Of a stretch of 64,000 nt of DNA, positions 11,794 through 25,400 are shown one piece after another. The translations under genes were made by a program, and so were the position numbers. Within the stretch, counting starts at the first letter, position 1. Each line of letters opens with the position of its first letter. Source of the stretch: Cavia porcellus (taxonomy: Eukaryota; Chordata; Mammalia; Rodentia; Caviidae); contig NW_026947685.1 in assembly GCF_034190915.1 (NCBI RefSeq), forward strand, positions 186,001 through 250,000, written 5' to 3'. The notes beneath the pieces were generated by a model. The model ran no database searches. It saw only the letters and a program-made list of their open reading frames with translations, and was not told where the DNA came from.

Positions 11794-13132
11794 GTGACGT
11801 TTTTCTCACTCCTACTAGTGAATGTAATGTAACACACACCCATACAATGCGCACCACTCCGTGATGTTTTTCTCACTCCTAGTAGTGAATGTAATGTAAC
11901 ACACACCCATACAATGCGCACCACCCCGTGATGTTTTTCTCACTCCTACTAGTGAATGTAATGTAACACACACCCATACAAGGCGCACCACCCCGTGATA
12001 TTTTTCTCACTCCTACTAGTGAATGTAATGTAACACACACCCATACAATGCGCACCACCCCGTGATGTTTTTCTCACTCCTACTAGTGAATGTAATGTAA
12101 CACACACCCATACAATGCGCACCACCCCGTGATGTTTTTCTCACTCCTACTAGTGAATCTAATGTAACACACACCCATACAATGCGCACCACCCTGTGAT
12201 GTTTTTCTCACTCCTACTAGTGAATGTAATGTAGCACACACCCATACAATGCGCACCACCCCGTGATGTTTTTCTCACTCCTATTTGTGAATGTAATGTA
12301 ACACACACCCATACAATGCGCACCACCCCGTGATGTTTTTCTCACTCCTACTAGTGAATGTAATGTAACAAACACCCATACAATGCGCACCACCCCGTGA
12401 TGTTTTTCTCACTCCTACTAGTGAATGTAATGTAACACACACCCATACAATGCGCACCGCCCGTGATGTTTTTCTCACTCCTACTAGTGAATGTAAAGTA
12501 ACACACACCCATACAATGCGCACCACCCCGTGATGTTTTTCTCACTCCTACTAGTGAATGTAATGTAACACACACCCATACAATGCGCACCACCGCGTGA
12601 TGTTTTTCCCACTCCTACTAGTGAATGTAATGTAACACACACCCATGCAATGCGCACCACCGCGTGATGTTTTTCTCACTCCCACTAGTGAATGTAATGT
12701 AACACACACCCTTACAATGCGCACCACCCCGTGATGTTTTTCTCACTCCTACTAGAGAATCTAATGTAACACACACCCATACAATGCGCACCACCCCGTG
12801 ATGTTTTTCTCACTCCTACCAGTGAATGTAATGTAACACACACCCATACAATGCACACCACCCCGTGATGTTTTTCTCACTCCTACCAGTGAATGTAATG
12901 TAACATACACCCATACAATGCGCACCACCCCGTGATGTTTTTCTCACTGCTACTAGTGAATGTAATGTAACACACACCCATACAATGCGCACCACCCCGT
13001 GATGTTTTTCTCACTCCTATTAGTGAATGTAATGTAACACACACCTATACAATGCGCACCACCCCGTGACATTTTTCTCACTCCTACTAGTGAATCTAAT
13101 GTAACACAAACCCATACAATGCGCACCACCCC
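11794..13132 (+). repeat. Monomer block, 20 units (region 1)
   Basis: Twenty monomers with one net loss (ACCGCCC near 12456). It repeats the order of the 4.11-kb unit (CTAGTAGTG, GATATTTTTC, GTAGCACAC, TATTTGTG, GTAAAGTAAC, ACCGCG, AGAGAATC, ACCAGTG pair) in shortened form; the loss-bearing group is 3707 bp from that at 8574. Confidence 0.93.
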
Positions 13133-13275
13133 GCGATGTTTTTCAGAAACCTATCCTACATTGCCACTGCATGTTCCCTGACCTCCCCATGCTGACCACT
13201 CTGCGATGCTTTTCTCCATCCTACATTGCCACTCACTACCTATCCTAATTCAGATCCTCCGATTCACACGACCCC
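13133..13275 (+). repeat. 143-bp insert, type alpha
   Basis: ACTACCTATCC marks alpha; private GACCACTCTGCG at the half junction. The left flank begins GTGACATTTTTC instead of GTGACGTTTTTC. It follows another alpha directly, breaking the alpha-beta-gamma order. Confidence 0.95.
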
Positions 13276-14078
13276 GTGACGTTTTTCTCACTCCTACTAG
13301 TGAATGTAATGTAACACACACCCATACAATGCGCACCATCCCTTGATGTTTTTCTCACTCCTACTAGAGAATCTAATGTAACACACACCCATACAATGCG
13401 CACCACCCCGTGATATTTTTCTCACTCCTACCAGTGAATGTAATGTAACACACACCCATACAATGCGCACCACCGCGTGATGTTTTTCTCACTCCCACTA
13501 GTGAATGTAATGTAACACACACCCATACAATGCGCACCACCGCGTGATGTATTTCTCACTCCCACTAGTGAATGTAATGTAACACACACCCTTACAATGC
13601 GCACCACCCGTGACGTTTTTCTCACTCCTACTAGAGAATCTAATGTAACACACACCCATACCATGCGCACCACCCCGTGATGTTTTTCTCACTCCTACTA
13701 GTGAATGTAATGTAACACACACCCATACAATGCGCACCACCCCGTGATGTTTTTCTCACTCCTACCAGTCAATGTAATGTAACACACACCCATACAATGC
13801 ACACCACCCCGTGATGTTTTTCTCACTCCTACCAGTGAATGTAATGTAACATACACCCATACAATGCGCACCACCCCGTGATGTTTTTCTCACTGCTACT
13901 AGTGAATGTAATGTAACACACACCCATACAATGCGCACCACCCCGTGATGTTTTTCTCACTCCTATTAGTGAATGTAATGTAACACACACCCATACAATG
14001 CGCACCACCCCGTGACGTTTTTCTCACTCCTACTAGTGAATCTAATGTAACACAAACCCATACAATGCGCACCACCCC
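13276..14078 (+). repeat. Monomer block, 12 units (region 1)
   Basis: Twelve monomers with one net loss (CACCCGTGACG near 13606). It contains the ACCGCG, AGAGAATC, CCATACCATG and ACCAGTG series seen at 2.4-3.2 kb and 6.5-7.0 kb, with private GATGTATTTCTC near 13546. Confidence 0.93.
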
Positions 14079-14221
14079 GCGATGTTTTTCAGAAACCTAT
14101 CCTCCATTGCCACTGCATGTTCCCTGACCTCCCCATGCTGACCACCCTGCGATGCTTTTCTCCATGCTACATTGCCACTCACTGCCTATCCTAATTCAGA
14201 TCCTCCGATTCACACGACCCC
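14079..14221 (+). repeat. 143-bp insert, type beta (variant)
   Basis: CATGCTACATT and GCCTATCCTAATTC mark beta, but the half junction keeps GCGATGC as in alpha and gamma. The right neighbour begins GTGACG and the post-beta nine-monomer series follows. Confidence 0.93.
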
Positions 14222-14824
14222 GTGACGTTTTTCTCACTCCTACTAGTGAATGTAATGTAACACACACCCATACAATGCGCACCACCCCGTGATGTTTTTC
14301 TCACTCCTACTAGTGAATCTAATGTAACACACACACAAACAATGCGCACCACCCCGTGATGTTTTTCTCACTCCTAGTAGTGAATCTAATGTAACACACA
14401 ACCATACAATGCGCACCACCCCTTGATGTTTTTCTCACTCCTACTAGTGAATGTAATGTAACACACACCCATACAATGTGCACCACCCCGTGATTTTTAT
14501 CTCACTCCTACCAGTGAATGTAATGTAACACACACCCATACAATGCACACCACCCCGTGATGTTTTTCTCACTCCTACCAGTGAATGTAATGTAACATAC
14601 ACCCATACAATGCGCACCACCCCGTGATGTTTTTCTCACTGCTACTAGTGAATGTAATGTAACACACACCCATACAATGCGCAACACCCCGTGATGTTTT
14701 TCTCACTCCTATTAGTGAATGTAATGTAACACACACCCATACAATGCGCACCACCCCGTGATGTTTTTCTCACTCCTACTAGTGAATCTAATGTAACACA
14801 AACCCATACAATGCGCACCACCCC
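14222..14824 (+). repeat. Monomer block, 9 units (region 1)
   Basis: Exactly nine monomers (603 bp), the post-beta series with CACACACACAAAC, CACACAACCATAC and CCCCTTGATG. Private changes are CAATGTGCACC and GTGATTTTTATC near 14475-14500. Confidence 0.94.
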
Positions 14825-14967
14825 GCGATGTTTTTCAGAAACCTATCTTCCATTGCCACTGCATGTTCCCTGACCTCCCCATGCTGACCACCCTGCGATG
14901 CTTTTCTCCATCCTACATTGCCACTCACTGCCTATCGTAATTCAGATCCTCCGATTCACACGACCCC
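14825..14967 (+). repeat. 143-bp insert, type gamma (variant)
   Basis: TATCGTAATTCAG marks gamma; private CCTATCTTCC in the first half. Unlike the other gamma copies, it is followed by GTGACG rather than GTTACG. Confidence 0.94.
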
Positions 14968-15971
14968 GTGACGTTTTTCTCACTCCTACTAGTGAATGTA
15001 ATGTAACACACACCCATACAATGCGCACCACCCCGTGATGTTTTTCTCACTCCTACTAGTGAATGTAATGTAACACACACCCATACAATGCGCACCACCC
15101 CGTGATATTTTTCTCACTCCTACTAGTGAATGTAATGTAACACACACCCATACAATGCGCACCACCCCGTGATGTTTTTCTCACTCCTACTAGTGAATGT
15201 AATGTAACACACACCCATACAATGCGCACCACCCCGTGATGTTTTTCTCACTCCTACTAGTGAATCTAATGTAACACACACCCATACAATGCGCACCACC
15301 CCGTGATGTTTTTCTCACTCCTACTAGTGAATGTAATGTAGCACACACCCATACAATGCACACCACCCCGTGATGTTTTTCTCACTCCTATTTGTGAATG
15401 TAATGTAACACACACCCATACAATGCGCACCACCCCGTGATGTTTTTCTCACTCCTACTAGTGAATGTAATGTAACAAACACCCATACAATGCGCACCAC
15501 CCCGTGATGTTTTTCTCACTCCTACTAGTGAATGTAATGTAACACACACCCATACAATGCGCACCGCCCGTGATGTTTTTCTCACTCCTACTAGTGAATG
15601 TAATGTAACACACACCCATACAATGCGCACCATCCCGTGATGTTTTTCTCACTCCTACTAGTGAATGTAATGTAACACACACCCATACAATGCGCACCAC
15701 CCCGTGATGTTTTTCTCACTCCTACTAGTGAATCTAATGTAACACACACACAAACAATGCGCACCACCCCGTGATGTTTTTCTCACTGCTACTAGTGAAT
15801 GTAATGTAACACACACCCATACAATGCGCACCACCCCGTGATGTTTTTCTCATTCCTATTAGTGAATGTAATGTAACACACACCCATACAATGCGAACCA
15901 CCCCGTGATGTTTTTCTCACTCCTACTAGTGAATCTAATGTAACACAAACCCATACAATGCGCACCACCCC
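14968..15971 (+). repeat. Monomer block, 15 units (region 1)
   Basis: Fifteen monomers with one net loss (ACCGCCC near 15563). It follows the order of 10447 onward, then changes near 15.78 kb to the CTGCTAC, TATTAG, ACACAAACCC sequence that leads into an insert. Private variants are TCATTCCTATTAG and GCGAACCACC. Confidence 0.93.
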
Positions 15972-16114
15972 GCGATGTTTTTCAGAAACCTATCCTCCAT
16001 TGCCACTGCATGTTCCCTGACCTCCCCATGCTGACCACCCTGCGATGCTTTTCTCCATGCTACATTGCCACTCACTGCCTATCCTAATTCAGATCCTCCG
16101 ATTCACACGACCCC
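15972..16114 (+). repeat. 143-bp insert, type beta, last of region 1
   Basis: CATGCTACATT and GCCTATCCTAATTC mark beta, with GCGATGC at the half junction. It is the last insert with the region-1 signature (GCGATGTTTTTCAG start, CACACGACCCC end). Within about 150 bp to the right the array takes on region-2 variants. Confidence 0.94.
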
Positions 16115-19100
16115 GTGACGTTTTTCTCACTCCTACTAGTGAATGTAATGTAACACACACCCATACAATGCGCACCACCCCGTGATGTTTTTCTCACTCC
16201 TACTAGTGAATGTAATGTAACACACACCCATACAATGCGCCCCACCCCGTGATATTTTTCTCACTGGTACTAGTGAATGTAATGTAACACACACCCATAC
16301 AATGCGCACCACCCGGTGATGTTTTTCTCACTCCTACTAGTGAATGTAATGTAACACACACCCATACAATGTGCACCACCCCGTGATGTTTTTCTCACTC
16401 CTACTAGTGAATCTAATGTAACAGACACCCATACAATGCGCACAACCCCTTGATGTTTTTCTCACTCCTACTAGTGAATGTAATATAACACACACCCATA
16501 CAATGCGCACCACCCCGTGATGTTTTTCTCACTCCTACTAGTGAATCTAATGTAACACACACCCATACAATGCGCACCACCCAGTGATGTTTTTCTCACT
16601 CCTACTAGTGAATGTATTGTAACACACACCCATACAATGCGCACCACCCCGTGATGTTTTTCTCACTCCTACTAGTGAATGTAATGTAACACACACCCAT
16701 ACAATGCGCACCACCCCGTGATGTTTTTCTCACTCCTACTATTGAATCTAATGTAACACACACCCATACAATGCGCACCACCCCGTGATGTTTTTCTCAC
16801 TCCTACTAGTGAATGTAATGTAACACACACGCATACAATGCGCACCACCCCGTGATGTTTTTCTCACTCCTACTAGTGAATGTAATGTAACACACACCCA
16901 TACAATGCGCACCACCCCGTGATGTTTTTCTCACTCCTACTAGTGAATGTAATGTAACACACACCCATACAATGCGCACCACCCCGTGATGTTTTTCTCA
17001 CTCCTACTAGTGAATGTAATGTAACACACACCCATAAAATGCGCACCACCCCGTGATGTTTTTCTCACTCCTACTAGTGTATGTAATGTAACACACACCC
17101 ATACAATGCGCACCACCCCGTGATGTTTTTCTCACTCCTACTAGTGAATGTAATGTAACACACACCCATACAATGCGCACCACCCCGTGATGTTTTTCTC
17201 ACTCCTACTAGTAAATGTAATGTAACACACACCCATACAATGCGCACCACCCCGTGATGTTTTTCTCACTCCTACTAGTGAATCTAGTGTAACACACACC
17301 CATACAATGCGCACCACCCCGTGATGTTTTTCTCACTCTTACTAGTGAGTGTAATGTAACACACACCCATACAATGCGCACCACCCCGTGATGTTTTTCT
17401 CACTCCTTGTAGTGAATGTAATGTAACACACACCCATACAATGCGCACCACCCCGTGATGTTTTTCTCACTCCTACTAGTGAATGTAATGTAACACACAC
17501 CCATACAATGCGCACCACCCCGTGATGTTTTTCTCTCTCCTAAAGGGAATGTAATGTAACACACACCCATACAATGCGCACCACCCCGTGATGTTTTTCT
17601 CACTTCTACTAGTGAATGTAATGTAACACACACCCATACAATGCGCACCACCCCGTGATATTTTTCTCACTCCTGCTAGTGAATCTAATGTAACACACAC
17701 CCATACAATGCGCACCACCCCGTGATCTTTTTCTCACTCCTGCTAGTGAATCTAATGTAACACACACCCATACAATGCGCACCACCCCGTGATGTTTTTC
17801 TCACTCCTGCTAGTGAATCTAATGTAACACACACCCATACAATGCGCACCACCCCGTGACGTTTTTCTCACTCCTACTAGTGAATCTAATGTAACACACA
17901 CCCATACAATGCGCACCACCCCGTGATGTTTTTCTCACTCCTACTAGTCAATGTAATGTAACACACACCCATACAATGCGCACCACCACGTGATGTTTTT
18001 CTCACTCCTACTAGTGAATCTAATGTAACACACACCCATACAATGCGCACCACCCCGTGATGTTTTTCTCACTCCTACTAGTGAATCGAATGTAACACAC
18101 ACCCATACAATGCGCACCACCCCGTGATGTTTTTCTCACTCCTACTAGTGAATCTAATGTAACACACAAACATACAATGCGCACCACCCCGTGATGTTTT
18201 TCTCACTCCTACTAGTGAATCTAATGTAACACACACCGATACAATGCGCACCACCCCGTGATGTTTTTCTCACTCCTACTAGTGAATCTAATGTAACACA
18301 CACCCATACAATGCGCACCACCCCGTGATGTTTTTCTCACTCCTACTAGTGAAACTAATGTAACACACACCCATACAATGCGCACCACCCCGTGATGTTT
18401 TTCTCACTCCTACTAGTGAATCTAATGTAACACACACCCATACAATTCGCACCACCCCGTGATGTTTTTCTCACTCCTACTAGTGAATGTAATGTAACAC
18501 ACACCCATAAAATGCGCACCACCCTGTGATGTTTTTCTCACTCCTACTAGTGAATGTAATGTAACACACACCCATACAATGCGCACCACCCCGTGATGTT
18601 TTTCTCACTCCTACTAGTGAATCTAATGTAACACACACCCATACAATGCGCACCACCCCGTGATGTTTTTCTCACTGCTACTAGTGAATCTAATGTAACA
18701 CACACCCATACAATGCGCACCACCCCGTGATGTTTTTCTCACTGCTACTAGTGAATGTAATGTAACACACACCCATAGAATGTGCACCACCCCGTGATGT
18801 TTTTCTCACTCCTACTAGTGAATGTAATGTAACACACACCCATACAATGCGCATCACCCCGTGATGATTTTCTCACTGCTACTCGTGAATGTAATGTAAA
18901 AAACACCCATACAATGCGCACGACCCCGTGATGTTTTTCTCACTCCTACTAGTGAATGTAATGTAACACACACCCATACAATGCGCACCACTTCGTGATG
19001 TTTTTCTCACTCCTACTAGTGAATCTTATGTTACACACACCCATACAATGCGCACCACCCCGTGATGTTTTTCTCACTCCTACTAGTGAATCTAATGTAA

Positions 19101-19530
19101 CACACACCCATACAATGCGCACCACCCCATGATGTTTTTCTCACTCCTACTAGTAAATGTAATGTAACACACACCCATACAGTGCGCACCACCCCGTGAT
19201 GTTTTTCTCACTCCTACTAGTGAATGTAATGTAACACACACCCATACAATGCGCACCACCCCTTGATGTTTTTCTCACTCCTACTAGTGAATGTAATGTA
19301 ACACACACCCATACAATGCGCACCACCCCGTGATGTTTTTCTCACTCCTACTAGTGAATATAATGTAACACACACCCATACAATGCGCACCACCCCGTGA
19401 TGTTTTTCTCACTCCTACTAGTGAATGTAATGTAACACACACCCATACAATGCGCACCACCGCGTGATGTTTTTCACACTCCTACTAGTGAATGTAATGT
19501 AACACACACCCATACAATGCGCACCACCCT
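16115..19530 (+). repeat. Monomer block, 51 units (start of region 2)
   Basis: Fifty-one monomers with one net loss (TCTCCTAAAGGG near 17537). It opens with a series shared with 21.77, 28.95 and 30.63 kb: CTGGTACTAG, ACCCGGTGATG, CAATGTGCACC, ACAGACACCC. The block at 17.33-17.86 kb holds the GAGTG, CCTTGTAG, CTTCTAC, CCTGCTAG marker set that becomes common in regions 3 and 4. GTGATGATTTTC with GTAAAAAACACC near 18861-18905 recurs 7317 bp later. Confidence 0.94.
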
Positions 19531-19673
19531 GTGATGTTTTTCAGAAACCTATCCTACATTGCCACTGCATGTTCCCTGACCTCACCATGCTGACCACCCC
19601 GCGGTGCTTTTCTCCATCCTACATTGCCACTCACTGCCTATCCTAATTCAGACCCTCCGATTCACACCACCCC
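19531..19673 (+). repeat. 143-bp insert, type delta
   Basis: Starts GTGATGTTTTTCAG (not GCGATG) and has CTCACCATGCTG, CCCCGCGGTGC, CAGACCCTCCG and CACACCACCCC, the signature of region-2 and region-3 inserts. The right neighbour begins GTGATG and has CTAGTAGTG. Confidence 0.95.
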
Positions 19674-22352
19674 GTGATGTTTTTCTCACTCCTAGTAGTG
19701 AATGTAATGTAACACACACCCATACAATGCGCACCACCCCGTGATGTTTTTCTCACTCCTACTAGTGAATCTAATGTAACACACACCCATACAATGCGCA
19801 CCACACCGTGATGTTTTTCTCACTCCTACTAGAGAATGTCACGTAACACACACCCATATAATGCGCACCACCCCGTGATGTTTTTCTCACTCCTACTAGT
19901 GAATGTAATGTAACACACACCCATACAATGCGCACCACCCCGAGATGTTTTTCTCACTCCTACTAGTGAATCTAATGTAACACACACCCATGCAATGCGC
20001 ACCACCCCGTGATGTTTTTCTCACTCCTACTAGTGAATCTAATGTAACACACACCCATACAATGCGCACCACCCCGTGATGTTTTTCTCACTCCTACTAG
20101 TGAATCTAATGTAACACACACCCATACAATGCGCACCACCCCGTGATGTTTTTCTCACTCCTACTAGTGAATCTAATGTAACACACTCCCATACAATTCG
20201 CACCACCCCGTGATGTTTTTCTCACTCCTACTAGTGAATGTAATGTAACACACACCCATACAATGCGCACCACCCCGTGATGTTTTTCTCACTCCTACTA
20301 GTGAATGTAATGTAACACACTCCCATACAATGCGCACCACCCCGTGATGTTTTTCTCACTCCTACTAGTGAATCTAATGTAACACACACCCATACAATGC
20401 GCACCACCCCGTGATGTTTTTCTCACTCCTACTAGTGAATCTAATGTAACACACACCCATACAATGCGCACCACCCCGTGATGTTTTTCTCACTCCTACT
20501 AGTGAATCTAATGTAACACACACCCATACAATGCGCACCACCCCGTGATGTTTTTCTCACTCCTACTAGTGAATCTAATGTAACACACACCCATACAATG
20601 CGCACCACCCCGTGATGTTTTTCTCACTCCTACTAGTGAATCTAATGTAACACACACCCATACAATGCGCACCACCCCGTGATGTTTTTCTCACTCCTAC
20701 TAGTGAATCTAATGTAACACACACCCGTACAATGCGCACCACCCCGTGATGATTTTCTCACTCCTACTAGTGAATGTAATGTAACACACACCCGTACAAT
20801 GCGCACCACCCCGTGATGTTTTTCTCACTCCTACTAGTGAATGTAATGTAACACACACCCATACAATGCGCACCACCCCGTGATGTTTTTCTCACTCCTA
20901 CTAGTGAATGTAATGTAACACACACCCATACAATGCGCACCACCCCGTGATGTTTTTCTCACTCCTAATAGTGAATGTAATGTAACACACACCCATACAA
21001 TGCGCACCACCCCGTGATGATTTTCTCACTCCTACTAGTGAATCTAATGTAACACACACCCGTACAATGCGCACCACCCCGTGATGATTTTCTCACTCCT
21101 ACTAGTGAATGTAATGTAACACACACCCGTACAATGCGCACCACCCCGTGATGTTTTTCTCACTCCTACTAGTGAATGTAATGTAACACACACCCATACA
21201 ATGCGCACCACCCCGTGATTTTTTTCTCACTCCTAATAGTGAATGTAATGTAACACACACCCATACAATGCGCACCACCCCGTGATGTTTTTCTCACTCC
21301 TACTAGTGAAAGTAATGTAACACACACCCATACAATGCGCACCACCTCGTGATGTTTTTCTCTCTCCTACTAGTGAATGTAATGTAACACACACCCATAC
21401 AATGCGCACCACCCCGTGATGTTTTTCTCACTCCTACTAGTGAATCTAATGTAACACACACCCATACAATGACGACCACCCTGTGATGTTTTTCTCACTG
21501 CTACTAGTGAATCTAATGTAACACACACCCATACAATGCGCACCACCCCGTGATGTTTTTCTCACTGCTACTAGTGAATCTAATGTAACACACACCCATA
21601 CAATGCGCACCACCCCGTGATATTTTTCTCACTGCTACTAGTGAATGTAATGTAACACACACCCATAGAATGCGCACCACGCCGTGATGTTTTTCTCACT
21701 GCTACTAGTGAATGTAATGTAAAACACACCCATACAATGCACACCACCCCGTGATGTTTTTCTCACTGGTACTAGTGAATGTAATGTAACACACACCCAT
21801 ACAATGCGCACCACCCGGTGATGTTTTTCTCACTACTACTAGTGAATGTAATGTAACACACACCCATACAATGTGCACCACCCCGTGATGTTTTTCTCAC
21901 TCCTACTAGTGAATCTAATGTAACAGACACCCATACAATGCGCACCACCCCGTGATGTTTTTCTCACTCCTACTAGTGAATGTAATGTAACACACACCCA
22001 TACAATGCGCACCACCCCGTGATGTTTTTCTCACTCCTACTAGTGAATCTAATGTAACACACACCCATACAATGCGCCCACCCCGTGATGTTTTTCTCAC
22101 TCCTACTAGTGAATGTAATGTAACACACACCCATACAATGCGCACCACCCCGTGATGTTTTTCTCACTCCTACTAGTGAATGTAATGTAACACACACCCA
22201 TACAATGTGCACCACCCCGTGATGTTTTTCTCACTCCTACTAGTGAATATAATGTAACACACACCCATACAATGCGCACAACCCCGTGATGTTTTTCTCA
22301 CTCCTACTAGTGAATGTAATGTAACACACACCCATACAATGCGCACCACTCC
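19674..22352 (+). repeat. Monomer block, 40 units (region 2)
   Basis: Forty monomers with one net loss (GCGCCCACCCCG near 22076). Markers: AGAGAATGTCACG near 19832, a run of C31 monomers between about 20.34 and 20.72 kb, CCCGTAC monomers at 20724, 20791, 21059 and 21126, ATGACGACCACC near 21470, CATAGAATG near 21664. Confidence 0.94.
20724..21393 (+). repeat. 335-bp five-monomer tandem duplication
   Basis: The series CCCGTAC, GATGATTTTC, CCCGTAC, two plain monomers and a TAATAG monomer occurs twice at an offset of exactly 335 bp (5 x 67): CCCGTAC at 20724 and 21059. The second copy has GTGATTTTTTTC before TAATAG. The equivalent places at 28.24 and 29.92 kb have only one copy. Confidence 0.8.
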
Positions 22353-22495
22353 GTGATGTTTTTCAGAAACCTATCCTACATTGCCACTGCATGTTCCCTG
22401 ACCTCACCATGCTGACCACCACGCGGTGCTTTTCTCCATCCTACATTGCCACTCACTGCATATCCTAATTCAGACCCCCCGATTCACACCACCCC
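22353..22495 (+). repeat. 143-bp insert, type epsilon
   Basis: Epsilon markers are CCACGCGGTGC at the half junction, CTGCATATCC and CAGACCCCCC. The left flank is CACTCCGTGATG, seen only before epsilon and eta copies. The right neighbour begins GTGACG. Confidence 0.95.
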
Positions 22496-25400
22496 GTGAC
22501 GTTTTTCTCACTCCTACTAGTGAATGTAATGTAACACACACCCATACAATGCGCACCACCGCGTGATATTTTTCTCACTCCTACTAGTGAATGTAATGTA
22601 ACACACACCCATTCAATGCGCACCACCCGGTGATGTTTTTCTCACTCCTACTAGTGAATGTAACGTAACACACACGCATACAATGCGCACCACCCCGTGA
22701 TGTTTTTCTCACTCCTACTAGTGAATGTAATGTAACACACACCCATACAATGCGCACCACCCCGTGATGTTTTTCTCACTCCTAGTAGTGAATGTAATGT
22801 AACACACACCCATACAATGCGCACCACCCCGTGATGTTTTTATCACTCCTAATAGTGAATGTAATGTAACACACACCCATACAATGCGCACCACCCCGTG
22901 ATGTTTTTCTCACTCCTACTAGTGAATGTAATGTAACACACACCCATACAATGCGCACCACCCCGTGATGTTTTTCTCACTCCTACTAGTGAATGTAATG
23001 TAACACACACCCATACAATGCGCACCACCCCGTGATGTTTTTCTCACTCCTACTAGTGAATCTAATGTAACACACACCCATACAATGCGCACCACCCCGT
23101 GATGTTTTTCTCACTCCTACTAGTAAATGTAATGTAACACACACCCATACAATGCGCACCACCCCGTGATGTTTTTCTCACTCCTAGTAGTGAATCTAAT
23201 GTAACACACACCCATACAATGCGCACCACCCCGTGATGTTTTTCTCACTCCTACTAGTGAATCTAATGTAACACACACCCATACAATTCGCACCACCCCG
23301 TGATGTTTTTCTCACTCCTACTAGTGAATGTAATGTAACACACACCCATACAGTGCGCACCACCCCGTGATGTTTTTCTCACTCCTACTAGTGAGTGTAA
23401 TGTAACACACACCCATACAATGCGCACCACCCCGTGATGTTTTTCTCACTCCTACTAGTGAATGTAATGTAACACACACCCATACAATGCGCACCACCCC
23501 GTGATGTTTTTCTCACTCCTACTAGTGAATGTAATGTAACACACACCCATACAATGCGCACCACCCCGTGATGTTTTTCTCACTCCTACTAGTGAATGTA
23601 ATGTAACACACACCCATACAATGCGCACCACCCCGTGATGTTTTTCTCACTCCTACTAGTGAATGTAATGTAACACACACCCATACAATGCGCACCACCC
23701 CGTGATGTTTTTCTCACTCCTACTAGTAAATGTAATGTAACACACACCCATACAATGCGCAGCACCCCGTGATGTTTTTCTCACTCCTACTAGTGAATCT
23801 AATGTAACACACACCCATACAATGCGCACAACCCCGTGATGTTTTTCTCACTCCTACTAGTGAGTGTAATGTAACACACACCATACAATGCGCAAAACCC
23901 CGTGATGTTTTTCTCACTCCTACTAGTGAATCTAATGTAACACACACCCATACAATGCGCACCACCCCGTGATGTTTTTCTCACTCCTACTAGTGAATCT
24001 AATGTAACACACACCCATACAATGCGCACCACCCCGTGATGTTTTTCTCACTCCTACTAGTGAATCTAATGTAACACACACCGATACAATGCGCACCACC
24101 CCGTGATGTTTTTCTCACTCCTACTAGTGAATCTAATGTAACACACACCCATACAATGCGCACCACCCCGTGATGTTTTTCTCACTCCTACTAGTGAATC
24201 TAATGTAACACACACCCATACAATGCGCACCACCCCGTGATGTTTTTCTCACTCCTACTAGTGAATCTAATGTAACACACACCCATACAATTCGCACCAC
24301 CCCGTGATGTTTTTCTCACTCCTACTAGTGAATGTAATGTAACACACACCCATAAAATGCGCACCACCCTGTGATGTTTTTCTCACTCCTACTAGTGAAT
24401 GTAATGTAACACACACCCATACAATGCGCACCACCCCGTGATGTTTTTCTCACTCCTACTAGTGAATCTAATGTAACACACACCCATACAATGCGCACCA
24501 CCCCGTGATGTTTTTCTCACTCCTACTAGTGAATCTAATGTAACACACACCCATACAATTCGCACCACCCCGTGATGTTTTTCTCACTCCTACTAGTGAA
24601 TCTAATGTAACACACACCCATACAATGCGCACCACCCCGTGATGTTTTTCTCACTGCTACTAGTGAATCTAATGTAACACACACCCATACAATGCGCACC
24701 ACCCCGTGATGTTTTTTTCACTGCTACTAGTGAATGTAATGTAACACACACCCATAGAATGTGCACCACCCCGTGATGTTTTTCTCACTCCTACTAGTGA
24801 ATGTAATGTAACACACACCCATACAATGCGCACCACCCCGTGATGTTTTTCTCACTCCTACTAGTGAATCTAATGTAACCACACCCATACAATGCGCACC
24901 ACCCCGTGATGTTTTTCTCACTCCTACTAGTGAATGTAATGTAACACACACCCATACAATGCGCACCACCCCGTGATGTTTTTCTCACTCCTACTAGTGA
25001 ATGTAATGTAACACACACCCATACAATGCGCACCACCCCGTGATGTTTTTCTCACTCCTACTAGTAAATGTAATGTAACACACACCCATACAATGCGCAG
25101 CACCCCGTGATGTTTTTCTCACTCCTACTAGTGAATCTAATGTAACACACACCCATACAATGCGCACAACCCCGTGATGTTTTTCTCACTCCTACTAGTG
25201 AGTGTAATGTAACACACACCATACAATGCGCAAAACCCCGTGATGTTTTTCTCACTCCTACTAGTGAATCTAATGTAACACACACCCATACAATGCGCAC
25301 CACCCCGTGATGTTTTTCTCACTCCTACTAGTGAATCTAATGTAACACACACCCATACAATGCGCACCACCCCGTGATGTTTTTCTCACTCCTACTAGTG

